The translations under genes were made by a program, and so were the position numbers. A DNA stretch of 64,000 nt from Paenibacillus sp. TCA20 (GTDB taxonomy: Bacteria; Bacillota; Bacilli; Paenibacillales; Paenibacillaceae), in NCBI RefSeq assembly GCF_000732325.1, contig NZ_BBIW01000008.1, positions 62,001 through 126,000 of the forward strand, written 5' to 3'. Shown one piece after another: positions 58,269 to 64,000 of the stretch. Numbering within the stretch: position 1 is the first letter of the stretch; each line of letters starts with the position of its first letter. Under the pieces are notes generated by a model. That model ran no database searches. It saw nothing but the letters and a program-made list of their open reading frames with translations, and was not told where the DNA came from.

Positions 58269-58690
58269 TTATTCTACCGAGTATTTAATCAAATTCCCAG
58301 AGACGCCCATCATTTTCTCATAGTTCCGAAATTTCCCAGATTAGACTGGAGACCTGAGAGACCTTCCCTGCATTCTCCACAGCAAGCTTGCTGTTCTCTA
58401 GAATCTGCTCGCTTGTGGCCTGTAGCTCCTCAGCATGTGCCGCTACGTGCTGTACCATATCGATAAGCTCGTTCGAGATGTGCTGGGTAATCGGAATATT
58501 GATCGTATCTACGGGGAAACCATAAACTTCTTCACTGATATGTACGAGACTCGGCTCGCATCCGTTAGTTAAGGCTTTAAAGTCCTGAAACTCAGGAATG
58601 AGCGGATCGCCAACACCTCCACCGGAAGAGCGAATCGTATTTGTGGCACAGGAGGGCTGACGATTGAGTATTTGAAGTACGGCTGTTTCA
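58269..58690 (-). pseudogene. Soluble methyl-accepting chemotaxis protein remnant (YfmS-like)
   Basis: One frame reads EPSLVHISEEVYGFPVDTIN, then HVAAHAEELQATSEQILENS and VSQVSSLIWEIS, which is the entry helix of an MCP signalling domain. It then stops at 58318. The next frame continues at once with KFRNYEKMMGVSGNLIKYSV and a stop at 58269, the C-terminal tail of such receptors. The conserved signalling tip is missing between them, so an internal deletion has fused the two ends out of frame. The 5' end runs into the upstream SDR gene and its true start is unclear. Confidence 0.6.
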
Positions 58691-59443
58691 TCCCCGCGCA
58701 ATTTTCTTCGAAAGGGCATCTGGAAAGTATCTGCCGGCAAAGCGTAGAAATTTGGAGAAGCCCGGGACGACCCTTTTTTTATTCTGCTCCATCCCATGGA
58801 TTCCGTGCTTCACTAGTGAATCTAGGCTCATGTTGGGAATAGGGCCGCTGCTGTGCATATCCGGTTGGAGACTGGTTTCCGCAACGAGAGGCGGGACAAG
58901 CTCCATCACATGAACGTTTCTTCCAGACTTCTTGAGCTGGATTCGCAGTGCGTTGGTGAACATATGCACTCCTGCCTTCGTAGCCGAGTAGACCGGATGA
59001 GCGGGCGAAGAGACGTAGGACAGACCGGAGCTTACAGTGACAATCATGGCTTCGTCCTGCCTGCTCAATTGAGGGAGTAAAGCTTCTGTCATCCAGATGG
59101 TCCCGTTTAAATTCGTATCCACCTCTGCGGTCGTTCGCTCCAAATCGAGGTTGTCGTCCATCAATTCGAATGCGCGCATAATACCAGCTGAGTTAAATAA
59201 GATCGAGGCTTCTGGGTAGCGGTCACGTATGAATGCAGCCATTTCACGAACGGAGTTTGCATTAGAGACGTCACCTTGCAGTCCGATGAGCCCCTTATGT
59301 TTACTGGTAACTTGATCAAGGGTTGCCTGATTCCGACCGATGACAATGACTCTATTGCCGCGATTCATAAACTCTAAGGCGAAGGCAAGACCAATACCGG
59401 AAGTACCGCCTGTCACAATAATGGTACGCTTAGAAAGCTTCAT
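58688..59443 (-). CDS. Short-chain dehydrogenase/reductase (DltE-like)
   Basis: 251 aa. Rossmann motif TGGTSGIG at the N-terminus, NSAGIM, catalytic Ser in VTVSSGLSY, and YSATK (Tyr-x3-Lys). The tail FAGRYFPDALSKKIARG is like DltE/YqjQ-type oxidoreductases. AAAAGGAGAATCATTGG precedes the ATG. It is divergent from a TetR gene and has two TetR-type operator copies in the shared promoter region, so it is the likely regulated target. Confidence 0.9.
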   Translation of the reverse strand: MKLSKRTIIVTGGTSGIGLAFALEFMNRGNRVIVIGRNQATLDQVTSKHKGLIGLQGDVSNANSVREMAAFIRDRYPEASILFNSAGIMRAFELMDDNLDLERTTAEVDTNLNGTIWMTEALLPQLSRQDEAMIVTVSSGLSYVSSPAHPVYSATKAGVHMFTNALRIQLKKSGRNVHVMELVPPLVAETSLQPDMHSSGPIPNMSLDSLVKHGIHGMEQNKKRVVPGFSKFLRFAGRYFPDALSKKIARG

Positions 59444-59463
59444 CCAATGATTCTCCTTTTCAA

Positions 59464-59487
59464 GTTACATTTTTTTAATTTTGTAAC
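59464..59487. promoter_or_regulatory. TetR-type operator copy 1 (proximal to the SDR gene)
   Basis: GTTACA-N12-TGTAAC, 24 bases in all, ending 20 bases before the SDR start. Same arms and spacing as the copy at 59517. Confidence 0.6.
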
Positions 59488-59516
59488 AACCAAGCAAACT
59501 AAGCATACAATGCCGA

Positions 59517-59540
59517 GTTACAAAAATCAATAGTTGTAAC
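59517..59540. promoter_or_regulatory. TetR-type operator copy 2 (overlaps the TetR promoter)
   Basis: GTTACA-N12-TGTAAC. It covers the -35 region TTGTAA of the regulator promoter, so binding should block the regulator's own transcription. Confidence 0.65.
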
Positions 59541-59562
59541 CTCTATTGCCAATCTGTATAAT
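59534..59562 (+). promoter_or_regulatory. Promoter of the TetR gene, probably giving a leaderless mRNA
   Basis: TTGTAA and TATAAT are separated by exactly 17 bases. Only 6 bases lie between the -10 box and the ATG at 59569, and there is no Shine-Dalgarno site. Confidence 0.7.
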
Positions 59563-59568
59563 ACAATT

Positions 59569-60117
59569 ATGAAAAATTTAAGCAGAGAACTCATTTTACA
59601 AACCGCACATCGAATGGTCGTTGAATACGGCATGGAGAAAGTGAATCTGTCCAAGGTTGGATCTGAGCTGGGGACCACGCACGCCGCGATCTACAAGTAT
59701 TTCTCGGGCAAGGAAGAGCTGTGGACCGAGCTTGCATTATCCTGGCTGGACCATGAACTGGCGGGGCTGTTCCCATTCAATACGGACAAGTACTCATCTA
59801 CGAAGGACATCGTGCACGACTGGTTATGGGAATTAAGTCATTCGAAATATGAAGCTTATATGCGTGAGACAGAAATGTTTAAGCTATATACGGCTTATAT
59901 CGATGGGAATCCTAAGGTGCTCGTTCGGCACATTGGCGATTTATTGGGCAGTCTGAAGGCAGCGAGCGGCATAGAAGACGTTCAGCAGCTGCAGGCTATT
60001 TTGCTGGCGTTCTCTTATTTCTCCGCACCGGCTTATGCAGATAATTGGCTGAGGATTGACTTCAGAGCAGAGTTTGAATCAGTTTGGAAGCTGATTGAAG
60101 CGGGGATTATGGCATAG
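59569..60117 (+). CDS. TetR-family transcriptional regulator
   Basis: 182 aa. N-terminal HTH: LILQTAHRMVVEYGMEKVNLSKVGSELGTTHAAIYKYFSGKEELWTELA. The C-terminal ligand-binding part has no named family. Divergent from the SDR gene. Transcription should begin at or next to the ATG, as the -10 box is 6 bases away and no ribosome site exists. It probably represses both itself and the SDR through the two GTTACA-N12-TGTAAC sites. Confidence 0.9.
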   Translation: MKNLSRELILQTAHRMVVEYGMEKVNLSKVGSELGTTHAAIYKYFSGKEELWTELALSWLDHELAGLFPFNTDKYSSTKDIVHDWLWELSHSKYEAYMRETEMFKLYTAYIDGNPKVLVRHIGDLLGSLKAASGIEDVQQLQAILLAFSYFSAPAYADNWLRIDFRAEFESVWKLIEAGIMA

Positions 60118-60162
60118 CGGAACTGCACATATCCTGTAAGATACAACAGTATAGACAAAATT

Positions 60163-60193
60163 AAAGAGCCATCCTGTACCGGATGGCTCTTTC
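60163..60193 (+). terminator. Terminator after TetR gene
   Basis: AAAGAGCCATCC and GGATGGCTCTTT perfect arms around TGTACC. Confidence 0.85.
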
Positions 60194-60285
60194 GCAAGTG
60201 TTAATGGCAATCTTATCAATGAATCCGAAGGGAATAATCTGGTTTACATCAGTTTCATAATTGGTGGTGACTTAGAAGGGGAGCT

Positions 60286-60696
60286 CTACCTCCCATTTGC
60301 CAGGTCAGAAATAGAATGCGCACTTAAAACTTCTTTTATTTTTTGCTGCGATTCTAGGATGATGTCTAAGATGAACTGATCCATGTTATCAATTTCACTC
60401 ACGACATCATTGGAATGTGCGTCCTTTGCTATTGCAACATATATATCATATAAGGTGGTTTCCTCAGGGTTGACTAGGAGTCTATATCCACCATAACGTC
60501 CTCCAAATCCTTCGACAATGTGTTCGCGCATTAATTTAGCCATCACTTTTCGAATAAAGCTGGATTCGATGCCTAATATCTCAGTTAATGCATTGCTTGT
60601 GACTAAATCGTCTTTATCTGCTAATATCGCTAATGACTTAATGGCTACGATGAAGTTTGTTTTACCTAAGTAGCTCAATTGTAAGAGGCTGTCCAT
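60286..60696 (-). CDS. Rrf2-family regulator without iron-sulfur cysteines
   Basis: 136 aa from the ATG at 60696, with AGGAAG upstream; an ATG 24 bases earlier is in frame. Winged HTH: VTSNALTEILGIESSFIRKVMAKLMREHIVEGFGGRYGGYRL, the Rrf2 type. There are no cysteines at all, so it cannot hold the Fe-S cluster of IscR or NsrR; it resembles the YwnA group. Divergent from an SDR gene with a perfect 12-base palindrome in between, which is the likely operator. Confidence 0.87.
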   Translation of the reverse strand: MDSLLQLSYLGKTNFIVAIKSLAILADKDDLVTSNALTEILGIESSFIRKVMAKLMREHIVEGFGGRYGGYRLLVNPEETTLYDIYVAIAKDAHSNDVVSEIDNMDQFILDIILESQQKIKEVLSAHSISDLANGR

Positions 60697-60785
60697 GATT
60701 TCACTTCCTATCTCATTCATTTTAGCAATGTATCAAAGTAAATTAAAGAAAAATCAATTGACGTAAGGTGCTGCGATTTGTTAAG

Positions 60786-60816
60786 TTTTAATTGTGAAAT
60801 TATATCACAATTAAAA
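60786..60816. promoter_or_regulatory. Palindromic operator upstream of the SDR gene
   Basis: TTTTAATTGTGA and TCACAATTAAAA are perfect 12-base arms around AATTATA. It ends 3 bases before GGGGAGG, the ribosome site, so binding would block transcription start or elongation. The adjacent Rrf2 protein is the obvious candidate ligand. Confidence 0.7.
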
Positions 60817-60832
60817 CTGGGGAGGTTACATC

Positions 60833-61591
60833 ATGGCTCGTTTAGAGAATAAAGTTGCTATTATTACAGGGGCTGCTTCAGGAATGGGATTAGCGGCTCT
60901 AGAATTATTCACAAAAGAAGGAGCAAAAGTGGTTGCGACGGACATCGCGTTCGATCAATTGAAAGAAGTGACAGCATCCATAGAGGGTGAGATTTTATGT
61001 GCCCAATTAGATGTTACTTCGGAAGAACAATGGAAAAGTGTAATGGTTGAAGCAAAAGAAGCCTTCGGGAAAATAGATATTCTGATTAACAATGCGGGTG
61101 TATCGTTCCATAAAACACTTTTAGAAGAGACATTAGATGGCTGGAATCGTTCCATTAACTTAAATTTAACGTCTGTATTCTTAGGAATGCAATCTGTCAT
61201 TCCATATATGCAGGATAACGGTGGAGGGTCAATTGTTAACTGTGTGTCATTATCCGCAATTATCGGCAGCGCAGATAATGGAGCTGCTGCTTATGCTGCG
61301 GCAAAAGGCGGCGTAAGAGCATTATCCAAGCATGCCGCCATTAACTTTGCACAAGATAATATTCGTGTGAATTCTATCTATCCTGGTGCAATCTTAACAG
61401 GTGCAGCCCAGCGTCATGGGGTAACATCGCGTGAAGTATTAGGAAAAGCATTTGAAGGTACAATTCCTTTACCGCCATTTGCTGGGGAAGCGCTGGATAT
61501 TGCGAATGGCTATTTATATTTAGCATCAGATGAATCCAAATTTGTTACGGGTGAAGAGCTAATCATTGATGGTGGCTGGAGTTCCAAGTAG
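60833..61591 (+). CDS. Short-chain dehydrogenase/reductase
   Basis: 252 aa. Classical SDR: TGAASGMG cofactor loop, NNAGVS, Ser in VNCVSLSAIIG, YAAAKGG (Tyr-x3-Lys), and the closing FVTGEELIIDGGWSS. The family includes glucose, hydroxysteroid and 3-oxoacyl-ACP reductases; the substrate cannot be fixed. GGGGAGG precedes the ATG. Controlled probably by the divergent Rrf2 protein. Confidence 0.92.
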   Translation: MARLENKVAIITGAASGMGLAALELFTKEGAKVVATDIAFDQLKEVTASIEGEILCAQLDVTSEEQWKSVMVEAKEAFGKIDILINNAGVSFHKTLLEETLDGWNRSINLNLTSVFLGMQSVIPYMQDNGGGSIVNCVSLSAIIGSADNGAAAYAAAKGGVRALSKHAAINFAQDNIRVNSIYPGAILTGAAQRHGVTSREVLGKAFEGTIPLPPFAGEALDIANGYLYLASDESKFVTGEELIIDGGWSSK

Positions 61592-61620
61592 AGACGAATT
61601 TATAAACGGTGTATACCTGC

Positions 61621-61665
61621 AAAAAAGATGAGAGTTTTCTACATCGAAAAGATCTCATCTTTTTT
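61621..61665. terminator. Bidirectional terminator between SDR and methyltransferase genes
   Basis: AAAAAAGATGAGA and TCTCATCTTTTTT arms serve both convergent genes. Confidence 0.85.
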
Positions 61666-61674
61666 GTGTCGTAA

Positions 61675-62349
61675 TCATTTTCTTCCGAAAAATACGGCAA
61701 AATCCAAATGCTTATACATACAATCTACATCTTGGAATCCCGCTTGCTCCATCCACAGGATCTGATCCACTAGTTTTGCATTGATATCCAGTTTTCTTCT
61801 CTCTATGGATGCGTCGATCGCTTCCTTGCTGAGTCCACTTTCGTTAATACGCTCCAGCCAGCGTCGTCTGAACAATTCATCGTTTTGCGGAGTATTACCT
61901 GCTACTTGATCTGCATTTACAAAAATCCCGCCGTCATTTAATAGCCGATGTATTGTAGAGAATAATTGCCTTTTGGCGGTGTGAGTCAAATGATGTATCG
62001 ATAACGAAGAGATGACGATGTCATAGTTTTGAGAGAATTTGAGGCTCGAATAGTCCCCAACCACATAGTGGATATTTTCTTTCTGGTGAAATCTCTTCCG
62101 TGCGCCCTCCAACATTTTTTCGCTTAAATCCACCAGTGTAATCTGTGAGTTAGGGTACTTTTGGCAGACCATGCTAGAAAATAACCCGGTACCTGCACCA
62201 AGATCAAGGATCTTTGGAGAGTCACTGCGGCTTTCAACCAAGGATAGAGCCATCCCATAAAAATCCTCGAAACAAGGGATAAGATGTTTTCTCTCCCGAT
62301 CATAGTCACGGGCAACGGCATCAAAAAGCTTCTTCACGGATAATTCCAT
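61675..62349 (-). CDS. Class I SAM-dependent methyltransferase
   Basis: 224 aa. SAM motif I is ILDLGAGTGLFS, followed by ITLVDLSEKML (acidic ribose-binding residue), YVVGDYSSLKF and IVISSLSIHHL. It begins FDAVARDYDRERKHLIPCFEDFY, like trans-aconitate or ubiquinone-type small-molecule methyltransferases. Substrate unknown. A single gene convergent with the SDR. Confidence 0.88.
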   Translation of the reverse strand: MELSVKKLFDAVARDYDRERKHLIPCFEDFYGMALSLVESRSDSPKILDLGAGTGLFSSMVCQKYPNSQITLVDLSEKMLEGARKRFHQKENIHYVVGDYSSLKFSQNYDIVISSLSIHHLTHTAKRQLFSTIHRLLNDGGIFVNADQVAGNTPQNDELFRRRWLERINESGLSKEAIDASIERRKLDINAKLVDQILWMEQAGFQDVDCMYKHLDFAVFFGRK

Positions 62350-62491
62350 AACACGACCTCCTCAAACGATTTACTTCATTGTAGCGAGTAACGTTATAAT
62401 TGGTGAAATATATAAATCGTATAAAGGCCATAGGAAATCACTATAACTAACAGATTGTTATCATAATCGTAGGATATTGGGAGGATTGCAG

Positions 62492-63472
62492 ATGAAAGTA
62501 ACGACCAAGATGATTGACAAGCAGCTTCGCTTCAGAGGAAGGTTGATTGACAGGCTGATGAGATCGAAGGATGAAGACAGCTGGAGAAGAGCCATGCACA
62601 AGTCGAAGAAGCGTTCGGATCGGTCCATTGGCAAAAATATTGAGGGATTAGATTGCCGTGAAGAGTGGATAACGAGACGGGATGGCTCGAAGCTGCGAAT
62701 CCGAATCTATAAACCGCTGGATCACTCAAGTCCTCTTCCTGGTGTGCTGTGGATTCACGGAGGCGGCTATGCAATGGGTAATCCAGAGTTGTTCGGGCAA
62801 GCATACGGGCGGCTGATTCATGCCAGTCCTTGTGTTGTAGTGGCGCCGGATTATCGCCTGTCCATTGAAGCCCCGTACCCGGCTGCTCTAGATGACTGTT
62901 ATGACACGCTTCTATGGCTCAAGCTCAACGCTGAAGAGCTCGGCATCAGAAGCAACCAGCTTATGGTTGGCGGAGAGAGCGCAGGAGGTGGTCTGACGGC
63001 AGCACTTTCGCTGTATGCAAGAGACCGGGGAGAGGTCAGTATCGCCTTCCAAATGCCGCTATACCCTATGCTTGATGATCGAATGGACAAGGAATCGGCT
63101 GAAGCGAACAATGCGCCAATCTGGAATTCGGACTACAATCGATGGGCATGGAAGCTGTATCTTGGCAATCTCTATGAGGGAGATGTACCGGAATACGCGG
63201 CCGCTGCAAGAGCGCGTGATTACAGTCATCTGCCGCCAACGGTTACTTTTGTCGGAGATATCGAACCATTCCGTGATGAAACGATTCAGTACGTGGAGGA
63301 CCTGCGGAAGGCGGGCGTACCTGTCGAGTTTACATTGTTTAAAGGCTGCTATCACGGCTTCGACATCATTAACGCCAATGCAGAGGTAAGTAAGCAGGCC
63401 GTGTCTTTTTACCTGAATGCATATAAGCATGCGGTAGCGCATTATTTTGCAGAGCAGCCGAAGTCTGGCTAA
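62492..63472 (+). CDS. Alpha/beta hydrolase, hormone-sensitive-lipase-type esterase
   Basis: 326 aa from the ATG at 62492, with GGGAGG upstream. Oxyanion-hole motif HGGGYAMG (His89), nucleophile Ser163 in GGESAGGG, Asp256 in VGDIEPFRDE and His288 in CYHGFD complete the triad. These enzymes hydrolyse short-chain esters. No signal peptide, so cytoplasmic. Followed by a strong terminator. Confidence 0.92.
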   Translation: MKVTTKMIDKQLRFRGRLIDRLMRSKDEDSWRRAMHKSKKRSDRSIGKNIEGLDCREEWITRRDGSKLRIRIYKPLDHSSPLPGVLWIHGGGYAMGNPELFGQAYGRLIHASPCVVVAPDYRLSIEAPYPAALDDCYDTLLWLKLNAEELGIRSNQLMVGGESAGGGLTAALSLYARDRGEVSIAFQMPLYPMLDDRMDKESAEANNAPIWNSDYNRWAWKLYLGNLYEGDVPEYAAAARARDYSHLPPTVTFVGDIEPFRDETIQYVEDLRKAGVPVEFTLFKGCYHGFDIINANAEVSKQAVSFYLNAYKHAVAHYFAEQPKSG

Positions 63473-63487
63473 TCCTCAATCATAAAG

Positions 63488-63538
63488 AGCTGTCCCCGAA
63501 AAGTCATTCATTCGTTATGACTTGAAGGACAGCTTTTT
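63488..63538. terminator. Terminator after the esterase gene
   Basis: AGCTGTCC and GGACAGCT arms with a long, partly paired loop (AAGTCAT/ATGACTT inside), then TTTTT. Confidence 0.8.
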
Positions 63539-63547
63539 GGAGTTGCA

Positions 63548-63979
63548 TCACATCTCTTTGTAGTACTTGAAGCGGTAATAACTGTTACTCACAAGGATAA
63601 TCAGATACGCAAATATCAATAGCAATAATATGATTAAATCTATACCCATCAAGGATAGGGCTAAGATTAGCGCTCCAAATACAAAGGTCATCATATCGTA
63701 CGCTTTTGCTTTTGCCCGGTTGGCGATCGCCAGATTGCGCTCATCGTTCTGGTCAATCTCAAGCTGCTTAGCAGCGGCGGGTGCCCGCTTCATTGCATGT
63801 TGGAGGATGACTTCTCCTATACCGTGACCAAAAAGAACACAGCCCACTCCTACACAAATATAAGGCAATGCTCGCAGCATACCTTCTGGATCTTCAAATG
63901 CTTTGATGAAGTACAGACCGCCTGCGAGCATCCCTATGCCTAAGACGGTAAAAATATAAGACGAAACCAATTTATTCAT
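63548..63979 (-). CDS. Small integral membrane protein with a central charged loop
   Basis: 143 aa with four hydrophobic segments in two pairs (YIFTVLGIGMLAGGLYF; ALPYICVGVGCVLFGHG; MMTFVFGALILALSLMG; IILLLLIFAYLIILV). The loop between the pairs reads EIDQNDERNLAIANRAKAKAY, which resembles the DERxxxIxxKA loop of DUF2178-type membrane proteins. Function unknown. GAGGAGGATGAGAAGGC precedes the ATG; the window ends just upstream. Confidence 0.7.
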   Translation of the reverse strand: MNKLVSSYIFTVLGIGMLAGGLYFIKAFEDPEGMLRALPYICVGVGCVLFGHGIGEVILQHAMKRAPAAAKQLEIDQNDERNLAIANRAKAKAYDMMTFVFGALILALSLMGIDLIILLLLIFAYLIILVSNSYYRFKYYKEM

Positions 63980-64000
63980 GCCTTCTCATCCTCCTCATAA

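Overview
The window looks like the chromosome of a Paenibacillus-type member of the Bacillales. The evidence is strong Shine-Dalgarno sites, GTG and TTG starts, an S-layer-anchored galactanase with a catabolite-control-like site, an HtrA protease, a CxxH/CxxC mini-protein and rlmH in one neighbourhood, a KinB-like LytS-type sensor kinase, and many MerR, GntR and TetR one-gene regulators. The genus is inferred; there is no rRNA here to prove it.

Region 1 (1-13.6 kb) is ordinary chromosome: htrA, small membrane and SMI1/KNR4 proteins, the CxxH/CxxC protein, a galactan/oligosaccharide pair (secreted SLH-anchored GH53 galactanase plus cytoplasmic GH3 glycosidase), an orphan histidine kinase, an ECF sigma/DUF4179 anti-sigma pair, and rlmH.

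Region 2 (13.57-40.34 kb) is the core of the window: a tandem, SCC-like composite island in the 3' end of rlmH. A motif that encodes the RlmH tail GEPYH occurs three times, at 13573 (inside rlmH), 32731 and 40325. Unit A (13.6-32.7 kb) has an intact large serine recombinase tail-to-tail with rlmH, then a maintenance block (XRE repressor with divergent initiator-like protein, RadC, a presumed DNA-annealing protein), then a defence block: PLD/SNF2 helicase, DUF4391 protein, type III Mod and Res, XRE protein, followed by a uracil-DNA-glycosylase-like/HNH/PLD trio. Mod and the helicase each carry a one-base frameshift at a homopolymer. Unit B (32.7-40.3 kb) begins with a scrambled recombinase remnant and carries a Hachiman/AbpAB-like pair (DUF1837 nuclease HamA, helicase HamB) followed by a third protein with winged-helix-like N-terminus and a PD-(D/E)XK nuclease. 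The island is visibly AT-richer than its flanks.

Region 3 (40.3-48.7 kb) is a scarred accessory zone: abutting fragments of a Vat/CatB acetyltransferase and an AlkD-like protein, an ABC-F ATPase, a DbpA RNA helicase with an in-frame stop, a double-domain MerR regulator divergent from a VOC protein, and two adjacent toxin-antitoxin loci (BrnTA with an enlarged antitoxin; MntA-HepT).

Region 4 (48.9-64 kb) is a series of small metabolic/regulatory units: aldo/keto reductase with divergent MerR, a YtrA-type ABC operon with its own operator, a sigma factor with a SnoaL tail, SRPBCC and VOC proteins, a MetE-like protein with aldehyde dehydrogenase, a 2H phosphoesterase, a decayed chemoreceptor, an SDR/TetR divergent pair with twin operators and a probably leaderless regulator mRNA, an Rrf2/SDR divergent pair with a perfect palindrome, a methyltransferase, an HSL-type esterase and a membrane protein. 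No tRNA, rRNA, CRISPR array or complete insertion sequence was recognised.
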